From contig OX438745.1 of assembly GCA_949316235.1 (NCBI GenBank), positions 6,763,001-6,827,000 of the forward strand: a stretch of 64,000 nt of DNA. The letters are read 5' to 3'. Position 1 is the first letter of the stretch. Each line of letters begins with the position of its first letter. The DNA is from Oegoconia quadripuncta (lineage: Eukaryota > Arthropoda > Insecta > Lepidoptera > Autostichidae). The translations under genes were made by a program, and so were the position numbers. The notes under the pieces were generated by a model. It saw only the letters and a program-made list of their open reading frames with translations. It made no database searches and was not told where the DNA came from. This document shows, piece after piece, positions 1 through 12,985 of the stretch.

Positions 1-490
1 TGTCAAAATTATTATGTAAGTAAAATTAAACCATTGCGTGTGATCTGGGGCACTGGTGCATGCAACGACAACCAGTGCTCCATGAATGGCCCATCCATGC
101 GGCCTGCCACTATAGCCTCTATGTGTGTGGGAAAGTGACTCTCCCCTGAAACATAAAAGGTAATCGACATACAATTTAGTCCTGAACATTCAAGGAGCTA
201 CTGTGTGAGATAAGACATAATTAATTGCCTTTAAACAACACAAACGATGTAATTATATATACCGATAAGTATTACGGGTCATCAGACGCGTCCTTACGAC
301 GCATTAGCCGCTTTGGAAACACTAGAAACGATTAGAAGTGACGTTGATAATTATAATTTATACAAGTATATATGCAATCGTGCAAACGCATCGTATGTAC
401 TCCTTTTTAAAACTCCGACGAAAAACGACGTGTATTATGTGTTTGGCGGCATTGCGTATGTGCCTTTTCTTTAATATATAAATTAAAGAC

Positions 491-688
491 TAGCTTTCCG
501 CCCGCGGCTACGCCTGTGTGGATTAAAATTATCGCGGATATGTTTAATTTGTTTATGTCGCGGGAACTACTCACTTTATCGGGATATAAAATATCGTATT
601 TCTTAATCCAGGGTATGTTCTACCTATACACCAAAATTCATCCAAATGAATAAGCAACAAACATCCAACTTTTGGCATTTCTAATCTA
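491..688 (+). repeat. CCGCCCGCGGC interspersed repeat
   Basis: TTCCGCCCGCGGCTACGCCT, ACTCACTTTATCGGGATA, AATCCAGGGTATG and a CATTTCTAAT end. A family common in moths and butterflies. Confidence 0.65.
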
Positions 689-874
689 AGGTAATATGAT
701 CAATGCGAAAGTTTAGATGTTTATTTAAAAAAAATATATTGACACTTATCTAGTATGTGTTATTATAATTATTATTCCAATCATAGTATGTTACCCGATT
801 GCAAATAAACAGAAAAAACGTACGGGATTACTTAAATTTTATCAATGGAATTTTTGAGAGTAACCCGTGTAACG

Positions 875-985
875 TTTCTAACCTCCAGTAGGTTGGCTGG
901 AAGAGAGCTAAGCTCACATTTGTACATATTGTCTAACTGTAATCTGTTTGTATTTCTTGTGCAATAAAGAATAAAGAGTATCATA
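875..985 (+). repeat. LINE 3' UTR fragment (TGCAATAAAGAATAAAG end)
   Basis: GTTGGCTGGAAGAGAGCTAA to GTGCAATAAAGAATAAAG. Same family at 15178-15235, 47695-47805, 51825-51940 and 56690-56805. Confidence 0.55.
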
Positions 986-1005
986 TTCTGTTTTAATTAT
1001 CATTT

Positions 1006-1231
1006 GACGGCCGATTGGTGTAGTGGATGGTGACCCTATCAGCGGAACCAACGGTTGCGGGTTCGAATCCCGCGAAGAGTAAATGTTTGTGTGATGAATA
1101 AGAACATGAGTCTTGGATGTTTATATAAATATTTATGTATCCGTTATCTAGTATTCATAGCACAAGCTTTGCTTAGTTTGGGACTAGATGATTGGTGTAA
1201 GTGTCCGAAATATTTATTTATTATTATTATT
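1006..1231 (+). repeat. SINE-D, full length
   Basis: tRNA-like head (GGCCGATTGGTGTAGTGGAT; GGGTTCGAATCCCGCGAAG), then GTGTGATGAATAAGAACATG and GTTTGGGACTAGATGATTGG. Structurally related to SINE-C. Confidence 0.8.
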
Positions 1232-1447
1232 TCGTCTTTCTCAAAACATTGTTTACTTCTAGGTGGGCCTATAGACGGACGGAAGGACCGAGGCTAAAAT
1301 TGTAGTAAAATACTTTCTGTGGGTGATCCACACGATACGGCTTCGCCTAGAGTGGGGATCACAAGCAATCACTCCTAGTTATAGGTACCGTTACAACAAA
1401 AGAAGCCATGTATAAAAAATATAGCGTCTAATTTAAAATAGAATTAA

Positions 1448-1579
1448 CCGCCACGGCTCAATGTAAACAACATTGGATTTACGATTCGGAGGTCGCGGGT
1501 TCGATCCCCAGCGGGGTACATGTTTAAGTACTCGGTTTGGTTAGTGGTAGGGCATTTTAAAATGTCCGCCTGGCTAGCT
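1448..1579 (+). repeat. SINE-A, head only
   Basis: tRNA-derived head with box A-like GGCTCAATGTAAACAAC and box B GGTTCGATCCCCAGCGGGG, cut after CGCCTGGCTAGCTT. Confidence 0.75.
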
Positions 1580-1589
1580 TTGTTTGTTT

Positions 1590-1812
1590 ATTTATTTGTG
1601 TATTTCTTTGTTTGTTCGTTTGTCGCTCAATCACAGCGAAACCGGTCAACGGATTTGGATTAAATTTAATATACAGATACAACATATCCTGGATGAAAAC
1701 AAAGGATATTTTTTATCCCGATAAAGTGAGTGGTTCCCACCTGCGGGATAAACAAATTTCTGCGATAATGCTATTCCACGCAGGTGAAGCCGCGGGCGGA
1801 GAGCAAGTATAG
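1590..1812 (-). repeat. CCGCCCGCGGC interspersed repeat
   Basis: Reverse copy ending GAAGCCGCGGGCGGAGAGCA. A second short reverse piece lies at 2085-2180. Confidence 0.65.
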
Positions 1813-3103
1813 TAGTTAGATTAGCTGGAGAGGGTACAGGTTATTAGCCATCTTTGATAAAAGACTAGGCCATTTCGAATATATTTGCAGCTAAGACAGT
1901 TGTTCGGTGTTGGATGATATCATAACTTTACAGGGTTTTTCTAAATTTTCGATACATTAATATAAGTATAGGTATGTTTTTTTTTGCTGAACAGTGCCCT
2001 TGTGTCATTTGGAGGCTCCACTGAAAACCAGCGTTATAGTGAACGGCTACAACCACAGAGTACTTTTCATAGCCCATACTGAGTTGGACGGATTTGGATG
2101 AAATTTGGTATATGTACACATAAGATATTTTTTATTGAGATAAAGTGAATATGTTTCAGTGTGATAAATGGTAATCCACTCCAATTTAAATAAGAGAAAG
2201 GAACTTATGACTGGAAGGCTGGCCTCTATTTCGCTCAGAGGCTGTCTCGCTGTTCATAAAGGAAATGCATTTAGCCTCGTCTAGCTTTAGCCTTCCGGTT
2301 GAGCAAGGTCTGGGTTAAATATTTTATTTATGAATTAGTAATAAAGTAGGGAAGTAAGTATTCATATATTCACTTCACAGAAGAGGAACGATTTAAATTT
2401 GTGAAGTGTAGTTCGTGAATTGAGAAAAGTATCCTTGTATTTCAGATTACCAGATCTCCTTATCTCCATATGAGTTGTAATTTACATTTAGATACTTAGT
2501 GAGCAATTTATTTATCTTTGACAATTCTATTACATTTTCTAATTCTACATATTTAACATCATCGTGGGAGCCTGACCATCTCAATGTGGTCTTGTGTGAC
2601 CCTTGACTACTTGGAAATATAACCTTATTGATTTTAATCTGTATCGTAACGATATAAAGTTTAAAATCCATTATGTCGTTGTGTAAAGTGCCTACCTAAG
2701 ATATATTGAAACTTATGTCAGCCAGTATTAAATAATTAGTATAATAATGACAATTTAAACTTTTGGTTGTCACTCGTGATACAATTGCTTTCGTTATTCG
2801 TTTTCGATAAACGAAGATAAGCAAGCCTGGCGCAGTTAGTCCATGGATGGGTGACCACTAGGGCCATGTCGACGAAAAACGTCGGGTGTTATGTGTATGT
2901 CAATATGTCCGGACGTGTCTCAGTAATGCGTGGACAAAGTGCGGTTTTTTTACATTAAAGACAAAACGAGTGTTCTTTGCTATGTTTGATAATAGCCGGT
3001 TAAGCAGTTTCGGAGACATTTAGCTTTTTACACAGTATTTTGGTGTATTTCGATGATGTTATAATCTTTCGAGGGTTTTCAATTTTTTTTATATGTAATA
3101 CTA

Positions 3104-3325
3104 TTTCCGCCCGCCGCTTCGCCTGCGTGGAATAACCACATCGCGGAAATTTGTTTATCCCGCGGGAACTACTCACTTTATCGGGATAAAAAGTAATCCT
3201 GTGTCATAATCCAGGGTATATTCTATCTATTTCATCCAAATCCGTTCAGCCGTTTCGTCGTGATTGAACAACAAACAAATAAGTAAACTAACATCCAAAC
3301 TTTCGCATTTATAATATTAGTTAGA
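3104..3325 (+). repeat. CCGCCCGCGGC interspersed repeat
   Basis: Best-preserved copy: TTTCCGCCCGCCGCTTCGCC to CATTTATAATATTAGTTAG. Confidence 0.7.
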
Positions 3326-3369
3326 AGTTAGATTACTAAGGAATTAACGAAATAACCGGTTTTCAGCCA

Positions 3370-3614
3370 GGGGGTCTACTCTCTAATGAAAATAGCTTCG
3401 GATGGCCGTAACTTCGGACTTTTACTTTTGCAGTTTGCTGTGTCAATTATAAACCAATCGACATTATTTTACTTTTGTTGTATATAGTTGGACATCACAA
3501 GTTAGTACGGGACGCAAATAACGTCTGAAGTTATGCAATTATAGGATTCTTAACAGAAGAAAAAGTTCGAAGTTACGGCCGTCCGAAGCTATTTTCGTTA
3601 GAGAGTAGACCCCC
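3370..3614. mobile_element. MITE with about 60-bp TIRs (GGGGGTCTACTCTCTAA)
   Basis: The left end GGGGGTCTACTCTCTAATG and the right end, in reverse, GGGGGTCTACTCTCTAACG continue as inverted copies through GCTTCGGATGGCCGTAACTT. It is 245 bp with no ORF. One copy only in this window. Confidence 0.75.
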
Positions 3615-4079
3615 AGACCGTTTCGAAGATATTAGCTTTACACAGGTCGCCAAATTGTACGTTCTAGTGTTACCAACTTTCTCTAACTGTATTATCTTTT
3701 TCTGATGTTGCAATAAAGTATTTGTATTGTTAGTTTAGTTTATAGCCCGACGTAGCATGACGTGCTTTGTCGACCCGTAGCGACGTAGGTGATAGAGTGG
3801 GATAGTTGTATATTTCGACAAACCTTCGTTAATAATATGGACCAATTCCTGCGATTTTCAAAGCTATATCCAAATTTGTTTTTTATTTGGAAAATGGAAT
3901 ATTATTTCAAGGTTTCACATGAAATATTTTTTAATTTCTGTGCTAAATTACATAATAAAAAAAATTTGAACAGAGCTCTTTTCATGTGCTTCCCATAATC
4001 ATTTATTAGATTCGTTGAAACTTTTATAAAGCGGTTACTTTTAAAAATAAACGCTGCCTATATTTAACTTAATGTTATC

Positions 4080-4215
4080 CGATAATACACACAAAGTTTA
4101 GCTAAATTTGGATTTGCCGCTCCCAAAAAAAATCAAAAATGTTTGTATGGAGAAAACAGTCTTAATGAAATTCTGCATACAAAACGCCAATTTCATAGGT
4201 AAGGACCTAATACAT
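4080..4215. mobile_element. partial MITE, TTAGGTCC family
   Basis: The right end ACAAAACGCCAATTTCATAG followed by AAGGACCTAATA matches the terminus of 48811-49063. The left end is missing. Confidence 0.5.
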
Positions 4216-4261
4216 ATCACGCGCGACGTAGGTTTGATGACTTCCAGCCTCCCGAAGCGGC

Positions 4262-4390
4262 GTCATGCAGCATGGTAATCGAAACTTTTTTGATCGAATT
4301 AGACTATGGTTCCTTGGATAAAGTTGTTCGTAATCAGAAGTGAAGTCACGTGAACAGGAATTACACGAATTAGCTTTCACTCTATATAGA
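4262..4390. mobile_element. fragment of the CAGGGTG-family MITE
   Basis: Contains GACTATGGTTCCTTGG, GTTCGTAATC and GGAATTACACGAATTAG, matching the right half of 21126-21544. Confidence 0.6.
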
Positions 4391-4737
4391 GGTGATCCCA
4401 TCGCCTTTGAAAGTGTACCTCTAGGTAATACGAGTATATGTGTACACATAAGCAAAGTCTATAAAAATGAAATTGAATATCTCACTGTGGGTGGATAAAA
4501 GGTAAGAATTTCACGGGTCGCATAATGCGCCCCTCTTAAAAGCTAAAACGGAGTCAAGTGATTGTTTGATAAGCCAGAGGCAAATCTGTGTGCAAACTCA
4601 TCCATCACAATATCTCTCTTGGACTAAGAGTTGCGTAAACTTATTTTAAAAATATTTTTAATCCCCACAGAAAAGGAGGGATGTTAAAAGTTTGACCGCT
4701 TTGTGTGCATGTGTATGTGACTCCGTAGCTCTTAAAC

Positions 4738-4964
4738 TTGGTTGGTGGTATGGTATTTTAAATGTCCGCCTGGCTAGCTACCACCATCTTAACTAAGTCT
4801 GCAGGCCAAGCAGCAATGTTGTGTTCCGGTTGTCAGAGATAAAATAGCCAGTCCCCCAAATGTGTTAGGGTTTCCGGGTCAGTACGTTTCCACCTTCGAC
4901 CTCATCTTCACTTAACATCAGGTGTGATTGAGGTCAAGTACCAACGCGTTGTGCATATAAAAAA
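4738..4964 (+). repeat. SINE-A, head missing, nested in another repeat
   Basis: Body and tail from GGTTGGTGGT to GTGCATA. The flanks (CCGTAGCTCTTAAACTT and GCCGATTTGGATGCGG) belong to one older repeat that this copy interrupts. Confidence 0.75.
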
Positions 4965-5369
4965 CTGGTGTGCCGATTTGGATGCGGTTATTTTATTTGA
5001 GAGCAGGCTTTCTAGCGGTGGTTCTTAGACATGTTAATCAAATTGTTAACACAGTCGTCGGGGTTCTCTATATTTTCAATTTATAATTATTCTTGAATAT
5101 TAATTAACCACTAGTTTTTCACCCAGGGATTCGCCCGGAACTTATCTTAAAGTATAGAAGCCTATGTCCTTCTTCAGATCCCAGGCTACCACTGTATCCC
5201 TGTATTTAAATACGATCGTTTCAGATGTGTAGTCGCGAAATAAACAGACATACACCCTTTAGCATTTATAACATTAGTGTGGATGTAGTCAATAGATTAC
5301 AATCAGCATTTGTACCCAAATGAAAGTTAAAGTGTGGCATATTTGACTCACCAAAAATTAGCAAAACAA

Positions 5370-5698
5370 CCGCCTTCGTGGCTCAATGTAAACAACATTG
5401 GGTTCGCGTTGGAGGTCACGGGTTCGATCCCCAGCGGGGTACATGTTTAAGTACTACGTTTGGTTGGTGGTAGGGCATTTTAAATGTCCGCCTGGCTAGC
5501 TACCACCATCTTATCTAAATCTGCCACAAAACAGCAATGTTAATAGCATTGTTGTGTTCCGGTTGTCAGAGATAAGATAGCCAGTCCCCCAAATGTGTTG
5601 GGGTTTCCGGGTCAGTACGCTCCACCTTCGACCTCATCTTCACTGAACATCAGGTGTGATTGAGGTCAAGTGCTAACCCGTTGAGCATAAAAAAAATT
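5370..5698 (+). repeat. SINE-A, full length
   Basis: tRNA head with B box, GGTTGGTGGTAGGGCATTTT body, GTCAGAGATAAGATAGCCAG core, CATCAGGTGTGATTGAGGTC tail and A run. Confidence 0.85.
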
Positions 5699-5984
5699 AA
5701 AAAATACCTCGTTGCGTGACTTTAAGCTTTCTCATGAGGCCCATAGTGAGACCAGGTTGCAGTGCTATAAGTCATCACTGATAACTCATATTTATTGAAG
5801 ACTTAACACAGCCTGTGCATCTGCTATGTAAATGTGGCCCGCTGATGTGTAAACGCGGTATTCACATGTGGCCACTTACTGCACCCAGCCAGCGCCAGGA
5901 GGCAAACCTGAGCAACGAACTGTAGGTTAGCAGCGATCTCAATAGATCGGCAACGATCGCAGTGATACAGGGCTCTGATGACTT

Positions 5985-6130
5985 GCAACAGCGACACATA
6001 CCACCAATACCCACACAGTGGTCCACTAACAAGGTCGACGGATGACCTGTGAAGGTCGCTGGAAGTCGTTAGATGCAGGCAGTCGCTCTGGAAATCTATG
6101 AGGAAGGTGAACAGAACATCCTGTAGCTGA
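5985..6130 (+). mobile_element. RTE-like LINE tail
   Basis: Decayed version of the sequence encoding a [28 protein letters not shown] tail, ending GCTGATATGATGATG at about 6127-6141. Related to 31568-31690 and 21140-21305. Confidence 0.5.
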
Positions 6131-6842
6131 TATGATGATGTACTTACCTAAGCGTTTTTATATAAATTTTTACAAGACTACAAAAGTTTTGGCATTTCAA
6201 CTTTTTTTTTAAGTGACTGTTTGTCGCATATAATGTTGATACATCTCCTAGACTACATATCGGCAGGAAGAGTAGGGTAACCGCTCGCCCTGCCTCCACG
6301 GCTCTCTATTGCAATACAACACTTTAATGCTCTTTCATTTAATCTGTTTTGTTGATTTTTTTGCTCACTTTTAAATGGTATACAGGGGATTTCGTTATCA
6401 AAAAGAAAATAGAAACATAAAAAAAAAACATTGTTTATTTGTTGTACACACAACTGTCACAGAAACATGCGTTGTATAAAAAATGTAAAAAAGGCTGTCC
6501 AAGGATGTAAAAAAGGTAGATAGCCTTTTACATTTTTTCCCAAATGGGGTGGTTAGACATATCCCAAACATTGGCCTTTTAGGTGTTCCAAACATAAAAA
6601 GTTTAATGACAAACATCCACGGTTCATCTTTCGAAATATACATAAACACACACGTAACAGCGGGTGAGCCCATTGTCGTCTATAGATATCTTTTGAGGTA
6701 AAGTCCCATAGTCGCCTTTAACGAGACCCACCGAAAGAGACGGGTTGATTCTATTTTATTCACATGCAGCACAAATACTATAAAGTTTTCAAAGATAGCA
6801 TCGTAACTAATTTTCATCTAATCTAACTATAGGTATTATAAT

Positions 6843-6932
6843 TGCGCACGTTCGTAAGTTTGTTTATTTGTTTGTTGCTCAACATATCCGCGTCATTCCA
6901 AGCAGGCGAATCCGCGGGCGGAAACTAGTACA
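6843..6932 (-). repeat. CCGCCCGCGGC repeat, internal deletion
   Basis: Ends joined across a deletion; finishes GAATCCGCGGGCGGAAACTAG. Confidence 0.55.
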
Positions 6933-8144
6933 AACTATAATTGACCAAATCTAAAAAGATACCTATACTGAATATAGGTTTCCTGTCTGGGCTGCCGCTG
7001 CCTAGCGACTGCCATCAAGGAACATGCAAAAAATTAATTTGGCGTAGAGGGATAACATTTCTTTTTAGCTAGCATGATGCTTATTCAAGGTATAACAACC
7101 GCTATTCACTGGAATGATAATAATCTTTGTATCTCTCTTACTGTAAGAACAATGATCCTGTCGGTTTCTTTCACCGCTTCTTTTCCCACAGATGAAGTGG
7201 TAGTAGCTTGGACATACTGACTGACAGAGAAATGCTTAAGCCCTATTTTTATTTCCAATAGATTTGAAATGCTTCAAGTTTGAAGTTACATAAAGCGTGA
7301 ACATGAGAGTATATAGGCCTCTAGTTAATGTCGTTGTACTCTCTATTTTCTTACAATACAAATACAATAATTTACAATAATTTTTGATGATAACAATAGA
7401 ACACAATTATCAACAACATCAAACAACAACTTTCTTACTCAATTTTCATTTCTTATTCTTAATCATACAAATTTCTTAATCATATAACTAACCTCTTTTT
7501 AATTAATTATATAGCCGACTGTAATATAATGATGTGATTTTAATTGAAAAGAAAAATATAATTCAGTAGGTACCCAAGCTGAGCAGATTGTGAGGATGGG
7601 AGTTTTAATATGGAAAACAACCGTTTTCAAAGAAAGTCTCGTTTAATCTGCCTCGTATTCTACAGAACAAATGCTTATACTAATCCTTATTACGTACTAC
7701 GTCACAAGATACCTACATTTATTCTATGGCCAATATTATTTCAAAAGCAAAGTTCTATTTATTTTTGTAAGTATACATCTATGTCGTCTAATATTATAAA
7801 CCCTTTCATACATGACTGGCGTCAGCGCTTAATGTTTGTTTTAACTCAATTTTAGTATCGCGTTACCGGCTTTTGGAAAAAAAATCCGCGCTGTACCACT
7901 AACACAGCGGCACTCAAACTGTAATGGAATAAGGTCTACATTGAAAATACTTCTAAAAACAAGTTTTCAATACCCCAACATGATTATCACATATTATTAC
8001 AGTACAAAGAAAAGTCCATCAAGAAATTCCAGTGGCAATTTTCTGGATACATCTTGTCAATAACAGGTAAACGGAAAAGGAATTAGAATCCCATAAGTGT
8101 GAGGTTTAATTTTAATCTCCATGATCCTTCCCTCTCTTCCTCCT

Positions 8145-8482
8145 GGAGCGTCGGTGGCTCAGCGGTTAAGACACGGTCTCCCCAATTTGGGTTCGATTGC
8201 CAGGCAGGCCTTGTATCGAGTATTAAATTTAATTAAATTAGGCACTTATGTGCATTTATCCGACTGTTATCAAACGGTGAAGGAAAACATCGTGAGGATA
8301 CCTGCATGCCTGAGAAATAAAAATCCTAAGGCATGTGAAGTCCCCAACTCGCATTGGGCCAGCAGCGTGGTGAACTATGGCCCATAACACGCTACGTACT
8401 TTGTGCCCATACTCCCTCATAATACGAGGGAAGGCCTATATCCCTGCAGTGGGATATTTACGGGCTGAGATGATGATGATGA
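8145..8482 (+). repeat. SINE-B, full length
   Basis: tRNA-derived head (GGCTCAGCGGTTAAGACACG; GGGTTCGATTGCC), Lepidoptera-style body (CGTGAGGATACCTGCATGCC) and a GGGCTGAGATGATGATGAT end. Confidence 0.8.
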
Positions 8483-8509
8483 ACGACCTACACACACGGG
8501 TCGGTTTAT

Positions 8510-8770
8510 TACTCAGTTTGGTTGGTGGTGGTTCTTGATAAATTCCACATTTTAAATATACTTTAAAAATAAGTCGTTAATGCTCCATCATAATTACACA
8601 CATAATTCTAGTACAAGGACGAGTAACATAAATTTCATCAAGGAGTTCCAGTGGCAATCTTCTGGCTCCACATCATCATGTGTAATGAAAAGAGCTCATG
8701 ACAACAAGACAGACTATCCATCCAGAGTTAGGATTTTATTAATGTACACTAAGTTGGTGTATTTTATTTG
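8510..8770 (+). repeat. SINE-F-like repeat
   Basis: CTCAGTTTGGTTGGTGGTGG head remnant, CATCAAGGAGTTCCAGTGGC and AAAGAGCTCATGACAACAAG match 44080-44250. A shorter piece lies at 7975-8060. Confidence 0.5.
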
Positions 8771-9418
8771 GATAAATAAAGAAATTTAACAACAGTCAGC
8801 AGCACTTAACCGTTTTCTTTGTATCATCATTCTTACACTTAGTAGAAGAAGCAATTGTTTTGTTGTATTGGGTACCTGCTGATGAATGGGCAAGAATAAA
8901 GGATGACTGAGGGCGCAGTGGAATACAAAAAAATATAATAATTGATGGCCATAGACAAAAGAAATGCGGATGCACTCTGCGCACATGGTCGGACCGGATG
9001 CGACCTGTGCGTTGAGGAAACAATGTGCAGAAATATAAATAAAACTTGTAACTATTTAATAAATTTAATTGCGATAATGGAAACAAGGGCAAGATTTTTG
9101 GGCCGTACGCTTTTGAATGCCCTTGCGAAATTTATAGGTTCATGTTTGTATTTCAAGAAGTTCGCAGTTAAATCTTCATCATTCGTAATTTCGAAGCAAG
9201 CAAAAAGATCGCAAATTTGACGCTAGTGATTTTTTATTATTAATTGTGGCTTCGCTGTTTACATCAGTTTAAATACAAAAACATTCTGCAGTATTCTTCA
9301 GTAAAGTAGCAGAATACTTTACGGAAGATTTTGGCGGCTTCTTGTGAGAACCCGAAGGGCTTCATTATGCACTTTAATTTACACTTCCCTTCACTTTTAC
9401 ACTATAATTGACTTATAC

Positions 9419-9555
9419 CGTCAGAAATAAGATTGCCAGTCTCCCTATAAATAAGATGGGGTTTCAGGGTCAGTACGTTTCCACCTTCGGCCTCATCTTC
9501 ACTTAACATCAGGTGTGATTGTAGTCAAGTGCTAACCCGTTATGCTTAAAAAAAT
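9419..9555 (+). repeat. SINE-A, 3' part
   Basis: From a decayed GTCAGAGATAAGAT core to the A-rich end. Confidence 0.7.
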
Positions 9556-11315
9556 ATTCTGCCGTTATTAAACTTCAAAACTCAGAATGCATAAATTTCA
9601 GAAAAAAAAAACAAAAATGCGACTTTACTCGCTGAATCCCCTAAAAAGCCATATTTTGAGTTTCGTTCCGCTTTACGTTTAAAATTTAGCGCTTTTTTCT
9701 CATTAGCCTCAAAATCCGTTCCGTGGTTTAGAAGAAGTAAGCGGACAAACAGACAGAGGTAGATAACGACTTTGTTTTATACTATTTAGTGACTAGTGAA
9801 ACAAGAACAGGGCGACGATCCAGTTTGGAAACCACTGGTGCAGCATTAGCGCGCGGTGCGGCTATTAAGTAATAGTTGTGCCGGATGCGACCTGTAAATA
9901 TCGCTGTACCCCATCCGCCACAGAGCCACCTATGGAGACTTCTTTGTAAAAAATATTATATTTTTTTTTGGTATGACGACGAACAAGTAAACTCATTATT
10001 CATGGTAAATCGCCACTGATTATTGCTATTCATGAAGCTGTTCACAAATAGGTGTATAGAATGCACAAAAATTTTATAAGAGTTGTCTTATTCATACTCG
10101 GGGATTCAAAGTAACGGATACAAGATTCTCCTCGTAAATAACAATAATAGTGTTATGTTCTGCTCTAAGTCGGAGAGGGTATGGTCTATTGCGGATTTGT
10201 GGATAGTGTAGCTACTTAACAAAAATATATTAAGTATTCGCATTTATAATATTAGTTGGTTTAGAATAGAATAGATAGTATTAACGTTTTAAAAAATATA
10301 TACGTAAAAAAAGTTGAGGAACACTGATGTAGAGCTTTATAAAGCACACAACACGATATCAGAAATATAGGATTTAAGACAAGCGTAACACAAGTAAATC
10401 TTATCATAAAGCGCTAAGGTTAAAATCGAACTAAAGTGTCAAGCTTGAGCTGTAGGCTGCTACTTGTTTTTGTGGTAGTTTAATCTCAAATTAATCAGAA
10501 GGGTGAATGAGGTTTAGCTGTAAATTGTTATGTAAAAAAGTTTTAAAATGAAAAATCGGTTGCGTCTCCATTCCACCCAGCTTCCGTTTTCCAAGCGCCA
10601 ATAAATTAATTAAATCCACGTTAGAGACGTCAATCGCTTGTCTTGTTCGCCCATCCTCTATACACCATCAACCGTATCACCCCCCACCTGCTAGGCAATT
10701 ATCGTCTCTATCGATCCTCGAAATTGTCTTAAGATTATAGAAAATTCGGCACACAGTTTACGCCTTACACTAAAAATTTATGTAAACAAAATCGTTATTT
10801 TCGTAGTTTTTAAAATATAAATGAGCCTCATTGAGGACGGGGCGTTCAATGAAATTTAAAAAAAAAATAAAAATAGTGTTAATGGACGTATGGATCCATT
10901 TTATGGGGAATTGGACGGAGGAAGTGCCTACACGACCTTTTTATCTGGAAGTTTTACGAGGAAAGAGGTTTTATATGCATAATTACGTGTTTTTAACGCA
11001 CGTAAAGGGGAGCGGGCAATTTGATAGAAGAGCCACGTGTAATGTTTGGGGTTAATGAGCTATGGACAGTTAATGCCTGTGTTGTTTCCAAAGTTTCTTT
11101 TACCAACGTTTCATCTTTGAGCTTATGAAGGAAGATGGTATTCAGCTGGTTGGCAATTCGCTGGTAAATCTAAAGTTTTGTAAGAAGCCAGAAAGGAAAA
11201 CGTTTTTAGCAAAAATAGAGCACGCAGTGTAAGTAGAACTAGACTAACTAATGGGGTTATTACAACAAAAGCATATTTAGAATACATTGCAATTTTTGGG
11301 AATTTTCATACAAAA
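9556..11315. other. AT-rich stretch, nothing recognised
   Basis: No frame looks coding; the 74-codon frame at 10831-11055 has an A-rich start and no family resemblance. Weak repeat echoes only. Confidence 0.4.
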
Positions 11316-11600
11316 CCGAACCCGCGGCTCAATGTACCTACGCAACAGTATGTTTACGAAACGGATGTCGCGGCTTAGATTCCCATCGGAGTATTTACAT
11401 GCAAAAATACATTGTTTTGATTAGTGGAAGGACATTTAAATGTTCGCCTGATCAGCTACCACCATCATATCTAAGTCCGTAAGCATTAACGTTGTATATC
11501 GGCTGTTTGAGATAAGATAGGTAATTTCCCAAATAAGTTTGGGGTTCCGGGAAAGTGCGTTTCATTTCTTATCATTTAACATTATGGTTTAATTGTTCTT
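11316..11600 (+). repeat. SINE-A, old degraded copy
   Basis: All modules are traceable (CGGCTCAATGTA, CATTTAAATGTTCGCCTG, GAGATAAGATAGG) but strongly diverged. Confidence 0.65.
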
Positions 11601-11775
11601 CTAGGAAAATTCTAAATAATTGATTATGAGTAGTAGAGCGGCGGTGATAAAACGTCATTGAGAGAGTGCGATGGAATGTTATCGTTTTTTATATTCCCTT
11701 CGTATATACTGTCCTCAAGGGTCGCATTGGACACAGCGGTGTGTGTGATGTGCATTGGGGCTGAGTTTATCAAAC

Positions 11776-12116
11776 TAAGGCCTGTATTAATAAACCATTC
11801 GCAAGATTGAGAGCAGTCTTGTGACTGGTCTCAAGTAAACGTGTTGATTAATAAACCTAAGTTGAGACCTGAAAAGCACGTGCATACTCAAGCGGTACTC
11901 ACTTGAGAGGTGCGCGTATTAATAAACGAAACTCAAGACTATCATTCATTCGCCGCTGAGGCGAATACTTGAAAAGTGATCTCAGCTGAGTAGACCTCAA
12001 GATTGGTTTATAAATTAGCACGGAATTTGAGATAGCGTCAATTTCTTAAGACGCATCTCGGTTGATACAGCCTCAAGACTTGTATTGAGATTGGTTTATT
12101 AATACGGGCCTTAGAA
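11776..12116. mobile_element. MITE, AGGCCCGTATTAATAAACC family
   Basis: TIRs AGGCCTGTATTAATAAACC and the inverse of GGTTTATTAATACGGGCCT, flanked by TA. The interior repeats AATAAAC / TCAAGA modules in both directions. It matches 16526-16842 in the opposite orientation. Confidence 0.75.
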
Positions 12117-12567
12117 ACAATTCGGCTGGAACAGGCAACGATCAGCGGCCTAGTTTTCAGCTATCTTATAATTATTTTGCCCTGTAGTGTTAAATTATGA
12201 AAATTGTTTAATTATATGCGATGGGTAAGTGAGTTTGAATATTAGTCGAGTAACTGAATAAGTACTTAACAGAATATCCTTCATTAGTAACAACTAATAT
12301 ACAATTACCATGCATAATAATCAAAAGTAAAACTTCTTATATTGTGTGCGTCGCCATATCCTTGTCCGCAATTCGAAAATTTTGTTATCTAATGCAAGTT
12401 TGAAACTAAAACGTAAACTGTGGCAGAAAACTCTTCACTACCATCACTTGGTGCGGATTAAAAAAAAAATCTGCGATCGCCAATACCACCCTAACGTGGC
12501 GATTAGGGCGAATCGAACCGCAATGTCATACGCGTTCCAGGACCTTCATCTACCCGTGGACTTTTGT

Positions 12568-12848
12568 AGATGTTAAGTGAAGATGAGGTCGAAGGCAGAA
12601 GCGTACTGACCCGGAAACCCCAACACATTTGGGGGACTAGCTATCTTATCTCTGACAACCGGAACACAACAATGCTATTAACATTGCTGCTTGGCGGCAG
12701 ATTTAGATAAGGTGGTGGTAGCTAGCCAGGCGGACGTTTTAAAATGCCCTACCACCAACCAAACCGAGTACTTAAACATGTACAACATCGAACCCGCGAC
12801 CTCCGAATCGTAAATCCAATGTTGTTTACATTGAGCCACGGAGGCGGT
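12568..12848 (-). repeat. SINE-A
   Basis: Reverse orientation. The tail starts near GTTAAGTGAAGATGAGG and the head ends TTGAGCCACGGAGGCGG. Box B is damaged (ACATCGAACCCGCGACC). Confidence 0.8.
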
Positions 12849-12985
12849 TAATATAGAGAAAATATCCATTTTACGAATCATTATGGTATAAAGCGTCGAT
12901 TTATCATGTCTCTTTGTGCGTTCACAAGTTACAGGCAGACAAATAAAACTTTATTTTATTGCAATGCGAAAATCAATTGCATCAG

